The notes beneath the pieces were generated by a model that was not told the origin of the DNA, did no database searches, and was given only the letters and a program-made list of their open reading frames with translations. A DNA stretch of 64,000 nt from Euclidia mi (lineage: Eukaryota > Arthropoda > Insecta > Lepidoptera > Erebidae). The stretch is taken from the NCBI GenBank assembly GCA_944739405.2, contig OX123187.2:75004450-75068449 (forward strand), in the 5' to 3' direction. Within the stretch, counting starts at the first letter, position 1, and each line of letters starts with the position of its first letter. This document shows positions 24,101 through 36,904 of the stretch, piece after piece. A program made the position numbers and the translations under genes.

Positions 24101-27100
24101 TCACGCCTTTTTCCCGTCGGGGTAGGCAGAGACAACGAAACACCACTTGCTTCTATCCTTACAGACCTCACGCGCTTCCTCTACACTCATTACTCTTTCC
24201 ACACATGCTCGCCGGTTTCGGGTACTTCGGACCTTGCCGTTTTTTAAGACGTCCCCAATTTGGTCGAGGAATGTGCGATGAGGTCTGCCGCGACCGACTT
24301 GCCCACACACATTTGCCTTATAGATCCGATTCGTCATTCTTTCTTCACTCATTCGCTCCACCTGTCCAAACCACTTCAGCATTCCTTTTTCAATCCTAAT
24401 CACGACATCTTCTTTCAGACCGCTATTCTCTCGCATAGTTACATTCGGAATTCTATCAATCAGTCTCACACCACACATACATTGATCGCATCTCAACTGC
24501 GTTAATTCTACTTTCATGCTTCTTCTGTTATACCCAACTCTTACTTCCATACATCAACGTGGGGACAAGCACTCCATTATGAACCGCCAATCGCGCCTCT
24601 TTTGGTGCAGTCTGACCGTTCATAAAGGCATACAGTACTACATTTACACGATTGCCCGCAGTCACTCTCCTTTCAATATCTTCATTACATTTTCCGTCTC
24701 TTGTAAACACGCTACCCAAATATACAAATTCTCTTACTTGCTTTACTTTTTCACCTTCAATCGCAATATTACACTCAGTCAAACTTTCATCTTTTTCAAA
24801 CACAATTACTTTTGTCTTTCTTGCATTCATATTCATACCTTTAGCTTTAACCGCTCCGTTGTTTCAAGGGACAAAACACCCTTTTTTCCTAGTCCGTTGC
24901 TTGCTCCAAGGGACAAAAGTCCCTTTTTTTTCTGAAGCCGTAGACTGCGCACAAGTAACTAATGTTCGTTTTATTAAAACTTAACGGATTGCGCTTTATT
25001 ATATATCAATAGACGCGTAATGAAATGAGCTTTTGAATGATACCAAATAACATCAAATAATATACACGTAGTCCACGCAAGGGCAGTATAAAGTAAAAAT
25101 TAGAAATATTTTCCCGCCATTTTTGAGCGCGATTTTATATTTCTGACATATTCCTTTTTCTCGTCGTTTTTTATTAAGGGAGGTATATAAGTGTTATACA
25201 CGGTTAGAAAGGTTATTTAATATACTTTTAGAAGAAATAAATATAATTAAAAGAAACATTTTAATTTTAAACATAAAAAAATAAAACAAAGAATTGATTG
25301 TTAATTGCCGCCTATTTCCGTATTTTATTTTTTTAAATACCCTTTTATGTTATATCTCTGATTCAAACCTACATTAGTTTCTTACCAATTAGATTTCCAA
25401 GCAAAAGAACCATTTCCGATAAGAATCCGATAAGAATTACTCTTACTGGAATGTGCACAGTTGTTTACTTTTTCCCGCTAAAAATAACCTGAATATCCGC
25501 AAAATTTTTCGATAATCAGTATCTCATGAATAATATGAGTATTATACATCATATGATAGTTTTATTTATATACTCATAATAAAAAAATAACACAGAGCAT
25601 AAATGTAACCTTATCAACATACATATGTATTTACATTCAATAAAAAAGAAATGCCGTTTTTTTTCGACAATTGTTTGTAAAAATCTCTTAAATTAAAGTA
25701 ATACACAATATTTATTATTTTTTTTGCTGTAACTTCATAATTAATTAGTTTATTCACAACAAAAACATAAAAGTATCTTATATCATTATAATATTTGTTT
25801 ACAATGATGTTTTTAATCCATAATTACGCCCCGCGCGCAAAATGCAAAGTCAGCGAAATAATATTTTTTTTCAAATGCTAATATCTAAATAATTTTTCAA
25901 GCAAGTATTGCTATAATTTTATATATTTGTTAAGATAATATTACCAGGTATATAAAAAAGCAAAAGGAACCAAGGTAAAACTCGTATTGTTATCACGATA
26001 AGCAATTTTTTCGACTAAGTCGTAATTGTTTCCATAGCATCCGGTTCGGCCCCTCGCATAAAGTAAACACTTCATTCAAACGTAGTGTATTTGATTAATT
26101 CATTTACTTGAACAAAAACATAATTTCAACACCGTTACGCTACAAACGAATAAACAATGACTGATTTATTGAGCTCGCCCGTCAAGTGCTTGCGACGCGT
26201 TGAGCCGTAAGCACTTGGGATTTTTTAGCTACCTACGCGAAACGACGGAGCGGTTAAAGCTCTCATTCAGGCAGGCCATCATTTCTTGCAACTCATTCGC
26301 CGATGAGGCAAGAATTACTTGATCATCGGCGTATAACGGGCACTTAACACGCAAATCTTCCATATCGATCCCACATTCTTTTTCTCTCATATCATTCATG
26401 CAACTATCCATGACCAAGTTGAACAACCAGGGAGAAGCTGGACACCCTTATCTGACACCTTTGGAGATATTAAACCAGTCCGTATAGGCACCATTAATTC
26501 GGACGTAGGCTCTAGAACCCCTATACAGGGATTTCAGAGCCCTAATTATAAAGCTGTCCACCCCATACCTGGATAACACCTTTCATAAGTCCTTTCTATT
26601 CAGCCTATCATAAGCCTTTTCCAAGTCTATGAATGCGCAATACACCTTCTGGTTTTTTGCCAGACATTTTTCGGTGACGCAGCGCAAGGAAAAGACTTGG
26701 TCCGTACATCCCATTCCCTTCCGAAATCCCGCTTGCACGTCCCATATCTTGTCATTCGTCATATTGACTACTCTGTCAATCAAAATTCTGGCATACATTT
26801 TTCCAACAACACTAAGCAGGCTGATTCCGCGATAATTTTGACATTCCTGCTGCGAACCTTTGCCTTCATAAATTGGGACAAGCACTGCCTTCGTCCAGTC
26901 ATCTGGAACTTGGCCCTGTTTCCAGCATAGATTATAAAGGCGACGCAGCAGGTTAACTATGAGTCCGTCGCCAGCCTTCAACATCTCAATCGTCACTCTA
27001 TCACACACAGCAGACTTGCCTGACCTCATACCTTTTAACGCTTTCATAATTTCATCCATTCTAATTTCATCACTAGGGCTCCCAAACATATCTGTCATCT

Positions 27101-28500
27101 CTTCGTGTTCTATTTCACTCACATTTTTCTCAAATAAGCTCTCAAAATAATTCTTCCAGCACTCTAGTATTTTTCTTTCTTCATTCATGATTTCACCTCT
27201 TTCGTTCCTAATCACTTTCATCGATGTTTTCATATTTTTACCTCGCGCTTTTTTTACGAGTTTCCAAAAGAGTTTTATATTCTCTTGGAAACTTGCGCCG
27301 AATAGTTCCTATTATTTCTCCTTTTTCTCATTCTTCTTTCTCTCTATACATGCTTTAACTTTAGCTTTCACACATCTATATTTCATCTTCATTTCTTTAA
27401 CATTATCTTCATTCGTACCACCGCTCGCTCTATTCGTTGCTTCTAATGCTAGAGTATCCAGCCATGCTTTTTTCTTTTCATCAACCATTCTTCTAGTTTC
27501 ATCATCCCACCAGTCAGCTTTCTCGCAATTTTTACTTCTTCTTTTACTCATACCGCATACATCTTCAGCACATTTCACAATATTGGTTTTAAAAACCGAC
27601 CATACCTCACTCACGCTTTCCTCATTTACAAAACTCCAGCTTTTATCCATCCGTTCGTCCAATTGATTTTTGTACATCTCTTTCACACGCTTTTCTTTCA
27701 ATCTTTCCACTTTTATACGTTCTAACTCTATAGTAGAACCTGTATCTCTGTGCCGCCAGCCTTTGAGTAGTCCACTAATTTTACTTATTACCAGATAGTG
27801 GTCTGTGCCAACATCAGATCCGCGATACGCTCTGGTGTCCACTACTTTCGTTCTCATTCTTTCATCGACTATCACATAGTCTATCATGCTCCTTAACACA
27901 ACATTACCTTCCATCTTTTGCCATGTGTACATATGAACCATTTTATGCTGAAACCATGTATTTATCACTGACAGACCCATCTCCACACATACATCTAACA
28001 AGTACACGCCGTTGTCATTGACATTCTTATCTCCAAACTTCCCAAGTACATTTTCTTACCCATCACGCTTAACTCCAACCCTTGCATTAAAATCTCCAAG
28101 CATGACAATACGTTCATTCCACTTACGCAATAACAGAACTTCTCTCAATTGTTCCCAAAATTCCTCTCTTATCGCCTTACTATAGGAAGAGTCCGGAGCG
28201 TATACACCTATAAAAAATATAGGTGTCAGGCCTACATTCATCCGGACCCAGATAAGTCGCGAACTTACGCATTCATACTCTCGCATGCACTCTGCCATTC
28301 GCTCTGAAAGAATTATACCGACGCCTTTACTGCCATCTTCTTCACCCCGACTATATCTCGGTGAACGGGCCGCGCGTCAGCATGTCTTTCCCCTTACGCT
28401 TTGTCTCATTCACACACAAAACATCCAGTTTTCTTTCATTCATTAGTTCGTAAACACTATGCAGCTTCCCATTCATTCCTCCTCTAACATTCAACGTTGC
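24101..28500 (-). pseudogene. RTE LINE endonuclease/reverse transcriptase pseudogene
   Basis: Minus strand. The endonuclease opens with FATLNVRGGMNGK (about 28500), then VNETKRKG, IFFIGVYAPDSS and the catalytic GDFNARVG block near 28085, and the SDH-like GTDHYLVISK near 27800. RT follows from about 27230 with SGKSAVCDRVTIEMLKAG, NYRGISLLSVVGK, AGFRKGMGCTDQVF, IDLEKAYDRL, GCPASPWLFN and the catalytic YADD near 26325. The C-terminal part (24836-24101) holds EFVYLGSVF, LMYGSKSW, RMTNRIYKANVCG and the final VSAYPDGKKA. Reading is nearly continuous in one frame across 27.3-26.3 kb, broken only by stops: a double stop at about 27313, one after NRKDL at about 26582, one replacing Q in VRQGC at about 26455. 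Further stops or shifts lie near 28037, 28345 and 24525. The element nicked target DNA and copied its own RNA in place; this copy is dead. Confidence 0.92.
24851..26253. mobile_element. TTAA-flanked (piggyBac-type) non-autonomous transposon
   Basis: Inverted ends ccgctccgttgtttc and the complement of gaaacgacggagcgg (one mismatch) are flanked by TTAA at 24847-24850 and 26254-26257. Removing the element plus one TTAA restores the LINE frame as ESFKAKGMNMNARKTK, which proves both the insertion and its borders. The left end has two short repeats of caagggacaaaa; the right end has a hairpin (aagtgcttgcg/cgtaagcactt near 26186-26216). TTAA duplication is the mark of piggyBac elements. The 1403 bp interior is AT-rich with no transposase. 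Confidence 0.9.
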
Positions 28501-28905
28501 AAATCGGCATTCCGCTGCCCACTTTCCGCCCCGACGTGAACAATTTTGCCACAGGTTTTGTTGGTTTTGGCGTGACGTATGGCGAATATCGTCGCCGCCT
28601 CTAGTTGCAAGTTTGCTCCCCCCAGAATACGAGGAGCAGCCTCGTCCTGCAGATACAGGACGAGGAGGGGATTCTCCGCCGATTTGTTGGACTGTATATT
28701 TACTTTGGTATTTGACAGTTGGTCCCTAACGGCGGGGCAGACTGCCGGGTTTATCTCGAGTTTTTCTTCTCTACGGTTAAGGACGTCAATGTTCATTACA
28801 TGTCGATGATAATACGTACGTCTAAATACCTTAGTCGCCTTTTACGACACCTCGGTAAGAGTGAGGGAGGGCTATTCTACTCCGCCGGACACCACACGGC
28901 AAATT

Positions 28906-28917
28906 ATTATATACCTA
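28906..28917. repeat. 12 bp target-site duplication, right copy
   Basis: attatataccta, the partner of 24074-24085. Confidence 0.9.
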
Positions 28918-30680
28918 ATCGGGTGAAATATGATAATCAAGAGATACGAACTGTAAGTATTGAAATGATATAAGCTAAGCTTCTTATAATCATTAGTTAT
29001 TGATCCAAAGGCTAAGTGTTGAGAGCCTAATGGATAATGTATTGATCTGACGATGGTATTGCTTTAATGCTTTCGGATATTTATTTCTTACGGCCGAGTG
29101 GTATAATTTGACAAAAATCAACTTCATTGATTAGCACTTTTGATCCTTCATCTTCTTGTCATATAAGTATGTGGTCGATGCTATTATAGACCGCCAAAGA
29201 CCTGAAAGCTAGCCTAAAGATTTTTACACCGTCAGTTGTTATTACATCATCTAGCATGGTAGTGCTCGGATTGAAATGATATAATTAGTAGTGACCCATC
29301 CAAAGAGTGACCTGTGTGTGAGTGTGAACGCTGCTTAATTTTACCAAATTATTAAAAAGGGAACGTAAAGATTCTCTATGAGCATTACAATGATAAGAAG
29401 ACAGGTTCGTAAGAGTATTGCAGCGACCCATGCTGGCTTCCAAAAATATTCCGACAACAATTCACACTCACTAAACATTAATTCAATGACAGAAAATAGA
29501 AAACTTTACCACAACTTAAACACTCTTTTAAAAACGCGAATAACAACACATCACAACAACCTCTGTAACATAACCTCTTTAGTTCCCACTCCTCCCTTCA
29601 CCTAAAACACTTGAGGGATAAGATCACATAGATTTTTATTCTCCCCGTCTCTCTAACGGTAATGTATGCAGACGGTGGTATAATTTTCCTTGGCTAGAGA
29701 GAAATTGCCCTTTTACGTGCATTACTAATTGTTTTATGGCCGAGATGGCTTTTATTTTTATTATTTTTTAGAACATTAACGTGTCTGATAAGGGCCAGTT
29801 AATCTTAGGATAGGGGAAGTAGTCGTTAATAGTGGTGTTGGAGCACATAACACAATTTATGTACGGGATTAAAATAGGAGGGTACTCATACGCTTGCTAT
29901 CTAGAAAAGGCAAACATGTGTTAGATATAATCGGTGTCCGTATTACTCAAGCAGTGTTATTCTTCTAAATTCCTATAGTATAGGGATAGTTTTAAGAACT
30001 ACTTATTAATGTTGAAATACAATGGAATGAATATTGTAAACGGATATTTTATTTAATTATACTATCTATGCTGTACCCAACAGGGTCCATAGTTATACTT
30101 ACGTTAAAAATATATGTACCACCTGTATCCACATTAAAAAAAGCATAAAAGTATTGAAGGCAGCGGACTGCAACGAAAATATTGGTTGTCGCGATAGATT
30201 TACGCTCAATGATCATTTTAAGATCAGATCTATAAAGAGAGAGAGAGCTGTCTTCAAAAAGAAAGAGATCGTTGAAGAGCTTGAAGTGAGCCCAATTATT
30301 GCGCACCGAACTTTGCCCAACGCTGTAAAAAGCCTGCCTTACAGTGAACATGCGCTTACCTAATGTGATGTCGACCTAAGTGTATGTAGGACAAACAAAG
30401 TAATACAAGAATGTACATAAAACATAACATTACTTTATTTATATGAAAACTTGTCATGTTATATTCTCATAATTATGCTTAATTATGTAGATTATATTCT
30501 GTAGGAATGAGAGACAATTCTCAACATAAATAATATTACACCCGTTCACAGTAAAAGTAAATAATTGATTGTCTATGTAATCTCTTCCAGAAATAAAGTG
30601 TGTATCAAGTATTAGTAACGTGCACAATATTAAATTATATAAGAAATTAAAGAAGAGGAAAAATAGAATCCACTTTCGTA
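28918..30680. other. Intergenic stretch with one open frame of unknown kind
   Basis: AT-rich. At 30154-30363 a 69-codon plus-strand frame (MKAADCNENIGCRDRF... RERAVFKKKEIVEELEVSP) is a little less AT-rich than its surroundings. I do not recognise it and there is no supporting context. Nothing else seen. Confidence 0.4.
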
Positions 30681-30684
30681 GCAA

Positions 30685-31125
30685 TATCATCATCATCATC
30701 AACCCTCTATAAATCTCTTGTTTACGTCTCACTGCCGGGCACAGACGTTTTTTCACTATTAGATGAATTTTAGGCAAACCAAGTTTTCTATGATCGACTA
30801 CGTTTATTCATACCGTTAGTGACAAGGTGACTGCTGAAGCCAGATGATTTATTCGCAATGCATGAATAGTCCCTTGTAATGACTTCTATTTTATCATAAG
30901 TTTCATTTTAATGCAACGAGAACAGGCAAGGGCATCATCATCATCATCCTAGCGTTATCCTGGTCTATCAAGACTTCCACCTTAGGACTTTCTATTCTCA
31001 TCCAGCCAAATTTACCAGAATATTTAGCTTTACTCCAAAACCCGTGGGGATAGCTACGAGTATATTCCATAGCTTACATCAGTGTCGGTTTATTCAAGGG
31101 TAGTTACTCACCATTAACGGGAAAA
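30685..31125 (-). mobile_element. Two SINE remnants, minus strand
   Basis: At 30687-30770 (atcatcatcatcatcaaccctc...gtctcactgccgggcac) and 30935-31120 (catcatcatcatcatcctagcg...gtttattcaag) the tails and bodies of the second-family SINE are visible. Both lack the tRNA-like head. Confidence 0.7.
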
Positions 31126-32585
31126 TACAGGGAGGAGCATTTTAAATATTTCAAATACCATGCTCGTCACATATCATATTTTCGATCACATTTCAATTTC
31201 AATCATGTTTTTATTAGTCTTCCGTAATGCCAACCTCCCATTACCAAGAATGTAATTTTGCGAAAACAGTTGCTTGGCCACTTTTTACTATGGTGCCTAT
31301 AAGACCCCATAAAAGTGCCAGTCTTTCATTTTCTAAAGGTAATCGTAATTGTGTTGGGCCTCTCTCCGTATACAGTGGTACTTATTTCATGGGGATTTTA
31401 CGACATGTATAACCATGGATAAAGTTGAAAGTGTCATAAAATATGGGTGGCACTTAAGCCTGGGAATTTATTTAAAAAACTATGTTACTGGAGAGATAGT
31501 TAAAGGTTTTACTAGTAAGAACGAAAAAACATTATTGACTGTGAGATAGTGCTGCATAGGAAATCGAATCAATTTCTGAGATTAAGCAATATCACCACGA
31601 TCAAGATTTTTTGATTAAGCAAAAAATATATTTTGATTAATTTTTTTATTAATAAAATTGGTCAATTTGGTTATATTGAACAATTTTATCAATAAAAAGA
31701 AATAATATCGTTGCTTGCTTTACTGATACTGTTTTCACGGAAAGACCAAGTTGGCGTCCAATATTGTTTTGAGTGTAAAATTATTTTAAAGTACCCTAGT
31801 AGTCTTCCAATACTTAGAGTAACTGTAACCGGTTGTACTCACGTATTATTTTTGGTCGGAGTAGCCCGACTAGTTTCGGACCATACGGAGGTCCTTAATC
31901 ATGAGCAAGCGTGACCGTCCGCGTCGGCGTCGGGCGCTCCACTGAAGCGGGCCCACCGCGCAGCTTGTCGTTGCGAGCGTGTAGAGGACGTATTCACCGG
32001 CGCCTGCGATGAAGTTGGTTGCGTTGCCGGCGTGTCCGGTGTGCCTGTGTGAACGTCATCTTGCAACGTGTTCCGCTGCACCGTGAAGGACGTTGGATGT
32101 GTACACACCGTGCTGACTGTGTCGCATTCTAGGTTTTACTCTAATACTTCCAATACTTATTCAGAATAAATTGCGTATTATTTCGATTATCTTGAAATAT
32201 GTGTGATTACATCCTGACATACTTACTCTGTTTAAGTAAATACATCTCTTTACTGCCTGATATTAATCTGCCACACTCAATACATTTGAAACTTTGTGGC
32301 AGTCAATGAGCCGTATGTAAAGCCTTGATTACACCTCATTGTGATACAAACTTGGCGGCTGAGGTAACATATTGATATCGAATTTGCCGTGTGACTTGTA
32401 TGTGTGAAATATGACATTATTGATTCTCGCTCTTGTGGTGGAGTATAAAATTTATTTGAATTTGGTGCCAATGCTATTTTCGGTAAGAATATCGTAAATA
32501 AATGTGCTTTTACGGTGTCAGCTGTTTTAGTATTATTTTTAACTTGATGGAAGAAGAAGCTAGAATGAGTCTGCAAAAAGCATAT
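31126..32585. other. Intergenic stretch with a GC-rich patch
   Basis: 31855-32110 is GC-rich (ggagtagcccgactagtttcg, then a run of cg-rich sequence) in AT-rich DNA. The open frame on its minus strand looks like a by-product of base composition. No gene recognised. Confidence 0.45.
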
Positions 32586-32589
32586 GCAC

Positions 32590-32835
32590 CTATCATCTTC
32601 ATATTAGCCTTAATAGTCCACTGCTGGACTAGGCCTCTCCTTTGAAAGGAGGCATTGGCCTACTATACCACGCTGGCCAAACGGGTTGGTATAGGCTTTA
32701 TATCAAGTTTTCCTTCTCTTGCAGTGTCGTTCTCTGCATAATACACTCCATCTGTCGGCTCTTACGACACCCATGGGATGATATGGGGTGGTGACATTTC
32801 GTATTCTTAATCCATCACCACACGGACACCTAAGT
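32590..32835 (-). mobile_element. Metulj-related SINE/RTE-head sequence
   Basis: On the minus strand it begins ccgtgtggtgatggattaag (complement of 32806-32825), then tgtcaccacccc and gggtgtcgtaagag as in the SINE heads, and ends in the ggcctagtccagcagtgg tail type. The tRNA-like block is absent. Confidence 0.75.
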
Positions 32836-34130
32836 TGAATATAAATCTTGTTCACAAATTCTTCAACTCTCTTTAGTAACAAAGGTAAGTCGTGACAATT
32901 GAATATCCACTTGAAACTTCTTTATTATGTGTAACAGGTATTCAATATTCCATGATACAGTGTGGCTTATTCATATTGATTATGATACATTTGAAAATAG
33001 AACACTCAACCAAACTGTCAATAAATTCCTTTACCTGTGCGCAACGAAAGAAATAGACTTGATACCACCCATATAAAACATTTACCTGCCAACACTGGCA
33101 ATTCAACATAAATAAGTTGGAAAAAAGAAAATTCGATTCGAAATTCAGCTCTACGGTATCGGTTTCCACGCGCCAAATTTTCAAACAAACATGACGTCAT
33201 AGTGTGGTATTCTGGTATTCAGCCGCGGTTTAGACTGATTCAACTGCGAGCCAACACAGCCGCAACCAACGCTGGATCAGTAGTTACATTGTCATGTTGA
33301 TACTGCTCGATGTTTACTTGGAAATCAATATGGTACAGACGGAATAGGTTTTAATAAAGCACGCGTTTCTCTCATAGTTTCTGATGCTTGTTTTTTGTAA
33401 AACTGTAAATATACTGTCAATCATACTTCGTCTTTAATTTTTGAGGTAAGCTCTTATCCGTGGAGCAATTACCAATCTCTTCGGTTTCTTTCCTTTTCTA
33501 TGATTCTAGCCAATCTAAACCTGTATCAACATTTGTATCAGTTTAACTTTGGAAATTTTATTTGAAATATATATACTGTTTCAGAAAGTATATAAATGCA
33601 TCTACTCCAATAGATAGCTGCCATCAAAAATGAATAATGCTACTATATTCATCGTGATTTATCAAATTTATGTAACATTATTGAATTCATCAGTCATATT
33701 TTGCATACATTTATAACAATACTTCAAACAAAAATAGCCAAAATATTATTTTGCAAAATCATATCATTTATAGTCACAAACAAAATCAAAGGCTATAGAC
33801 TTTTAATTGATTTATATAACCAAATTCCACACACAATAAACTCGAAGCAAAAACCTCTTTGATAAAAACAATTTTATGCTAACTATTTTTAGCAACTACA
33901 TAAACACTGACAGCCTCAGTGGTTCCGTGAATAGCGTATGCTTCTGCTGATCGGAATGTCCCGGGTACCTGCGACACGACCGGCCACGCGACAATTCGCG
34001 CGACGCGAAAAACATGACACGGGCACACGCGTTCGCCGTCGCGACCAGTGTTGACCAGGAGCGAGACGACATTAGCTGAGATCTTTTTATGAAATTTTGC
34101 TCGACATTGTACGGACTTTGGTGGCAATAT
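32836..34130. other. AT-rich intergenic stretch, no gene seen
   Basis: Short open frames only. The end (33930-34090) becomes GC-richer without a recognisable feature. Confidence 0.45.
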
Positions 34131-34205
34131 CACATTTGTTTCAACCCGGCAATCGAACCCGAGACCTCATGATCCGCTTACACTACCGCAAGATCACATA
34201 GGCAG
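34130..34205 (-). mobile_element. tRNA-derived SINE head
   Basis: On the minus strand tgatcttgcggtagtgtaagcgg and, 20 bases later, tcgggttcgattgccggg look like A and B boxes. No acceptor stem closes it, so it is a SINE head and not a tRNA gene. Confidence 0.6.
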
Positions 34206-34289
34206 ACTTGATATTGTGTACCTAACCACGGTATTGAAAACTATAGGTACTGTATTTTATCTTTATACAGATTTATACCTACGAGCGGC

Positions 34290-34510
34290 AGGCTCGGTAC
34301 CCTCATACATTTGTTTTGGTCGCGCGACGTGTCGCGCAACACGCCGCTGTACCGCTCGACGCTATTCGCCGGTCGCGTCGCCGGTCGCCGCTGCGCGTGT
34401 CATGCTTAGAACATTTCTATACATTTGATTCAGTCGCATGTCGCGTCGCCGGTCGCGTCGCGCGAATTTTCGCTGGAGCGAATTGTCCGTGGCCAGGCCG
34501 TAAGTTGCAG
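34290..34510. repeat. GC-rich tandem duplication with CGTCGCCGGTCGC motif
   Basis: catttgttttggtcgcgcg (about 34308) and catttgattcagtcgcatg (about 34424) start two related segments. The motif cgtcgccggtcgc occurs three times between 34370 and 34460. Strong contrast to the AT-rich flanks. Nature unknown. Confidence 0.6.
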
Positions 34511-36900
34511 TAACGAGCGATGGGCGTACGCACTGAATGGTGTGTCGTTTGTACCGGCTGACATATTGTGGCAACTCCACAGGTATAAATCACGAACTGT
34601 ACCTGAATGGACGCGGGGAGGAAGCTTAAAGAGACTGGATGGATGTGACTAAGGATGGAAATTTCTTCGACCTATCTGTGAAGGTTCTTCCGTAGCCACA
34701 GATATATAACGTTTGTGGTTCAAACATTTCAAGCATGTATTTCATCACAAACCATCAGCGATGATTGTAAATAAAAGAAACAGTAAGAAAGTAAATAAAA
34801 TTTGGACTATTAAGAAAGGGAGACCAGCATTCGTAGAAAACTCCTTGAATGGACGTGAGTGGCCCCATCTTTAGTGAAACCCCGTTACGAAAGTACAATA
34901 AAATTATTGGGAATGTGGTAAATGAATGGTGAATTTAAGCTCTAAGAATGTTTCTATGAAGTAGATTTGCAATGATTATCTCTGGATAATAATGTGAACA
35001 AAGTGTTTTCGTTACAAGAAGAAATTTCCTATTAATATGTGTATATTAAATACCAAAAGCATTGTATCACTGTATTTTTTACACTACAACGTAATAAAGC
35101 AAGCGCGGAACACACGGGGCGATACAAATCGGCGCTTATATGGCGACCGCCCAAATCACAATGGAACAAACCCGAATGTTTTCTAGTCGCGCGTTCAAAG
35201 TTAAACTGGAGGCATTTATCACGATACTGGTCATCAGCAGCTATCTCTAATAAAGGTTTCTTGAAATCGGTTACGTAACAAGCTTCTTGTGAAATCCTTA
35301 GTTTAACCACCTGGTCTAGTTGTGTTGGGATTTTAGTTGGATATTTCTAAATAGCATAATCTGGAAATGTAATGAGAAAACGGTTTTGAACATACGTTAA
35401 GAGAGATGTTATTCGTCAGCATGAGATCCTTCGCTCGATTCCTAGAACGCCTAAAGCGCTATTGTGGTTTCTATGAAGCTAATTATTTTTTGGGGAAATT
35501 GCCAAGAAAACTGAACATTATCTTCAAATATGTGGTATATCAATGTGTATGTGGTATAATATTATTTATTTCTTAAATAAAGATTTATGCGTTGTAGGGC
35601 CTAAAAATCTTTTAAAGTTATTCCGTTTCGAAGTCTACGAAAATGTGTGATTCGATGGAATCGAATAATAACAAAAAATATTCATACACATGAACCTACA
35701 TTTGATATAAAAGGAATGAGATTTTTTAGATACAAAGAAATACTGGTTGGATTCGTTTTTAACAATTGATGTTGGATGTCGCTTGGAACCCAATTTACGC
35801 AATACGTTCAGAGACTATTCGCGTACACAGATAATCTAAAGTTCGGGTCTCCCTTGTTTGACCGAAAGGAATTTGACAAATTTTCACTTCCCAAAAATTT
35901 TTTCGCATAATTTCATTTGCCAAATTATTACTTAGCAAAAAATCTATTTACAAAAAATTGTAACGCAAACCTGATGTTTGGGAAATGAACGTTTAAACTA
36001 TAACTTGTTTACCAACTAGTACTTTTAACATTTTTTATTTAGTCAAATATTTCGGTTGGAATAACAGTTTTTACGCAAAATCAATAATTATCCTAATCTA
36101 AATAGTTCAGTTCCGGTAAACCTTCTAAAAACAATGTCTTTTTTCTATTAATGCAAGTCGTTCCTGGCACTCGCCGGCCGCTACCGCAGCACCGCTCGCT
36201 TCGCTCGCTCGGCTCGTGCGTAAGAGGTCACAGATCTAACCTAACCTAAAATATCCATTTTTTTTTATAATTAACTTGCTATAACTACTTCCATAAATAA
36301 ATTAATATCACCAAATGTTTATTGTCTGCAGATTGCTTGCTGTAATAAATCATTTGATAAAAGACCAAATGCCATAATGACATTATACTTGGTAATATTT
36401 TGCCAAGTAAAAATTTGACCAAATAAAAATATGCGTACCAACTAAAATCATTCGAAATATTGCAATAGTATAAAAAAAGGTTGCTAAAATGTGTTACGGT
36501 AATGAAATTTTGTTAAAATCTTTTCGGCATAACGGCAGGATCCCCTAAAGTTCATATACCAGGTAGCTTATTTTTGCTTTAAAAAGAAAATCCAGCAATA
36601 TCTTCACGATAAACGTCTAAAAATTGTGTTGCATAAAAATTAGAACATTGCGAGCACTTTATAAAACAGTGCTTTTAATTTATTTTCTAAATAACCAGTA
36701 GATTGAAACTTTCACCCTTTGGAACATGCAACATAAGCCTATAATTGCCCATTATATAGATAACAAAACGAAACTTTGAGGTTTGCAACATTTTACTGTG
36801 TACCTACTAACTGTCCCCTCGAACAAGGAACGAATTTCAATGAAAGATATATAAGTAATAATACATACATACATAAATTTTGAATGTGGTTCTGAACGAT
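34511..36900. other. AT-rich intergenic stretch, no gene seen
   Basis: No recognisable coding region. A short GC-rich patch (ctcgccggccgctaccgc, then ctcgcttcgctcgctcgg) lies at 36172-36220. The open frames near 35040-35310 on both strands show no family motif. Confidence 0.45.
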
Positions 36901-36904
36901 CGAG

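Larger units (their letters stand above)
24086..28905 (-). mobile_element. Full-length RTE LINE, split by a DNA transposon
   Basis: The minus-strand element runs from a head ccgtgtggtgtccggcgg (complement of 28882-28899) to a tail ctctgcctacccc...aaaaaggcgtgag followed by a short GTAT-like tract. It is bounded by an exact 12 bp target-site duplication. Without the internal 1403 bp insertion and its duplicated TTAA it is about 3.41 kb, the normal size of a full-length RTE element. Both head and tail motifs also occur in the Metulj-like SINEs of this window. Confidence 0.92.

Noticed and set aside
31899..32108. 69-codon minus-strand frame rich in Thr, Ser and Pro
   Set aside because: Lies in a GC-rich patch, low complexity, no family motif.
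35032..35310. 92-codon minus-strand frame with some protein-like stretches
   Set aside because: No motif, no neighbouring exon, and equally long frame on the other strand.
36236..36250. Two and a half CCTAA units (aacctaacctaa), like the insect telomere repeat TTAGG
   Set aside because: Far too short to be telomeric; likely by chance.
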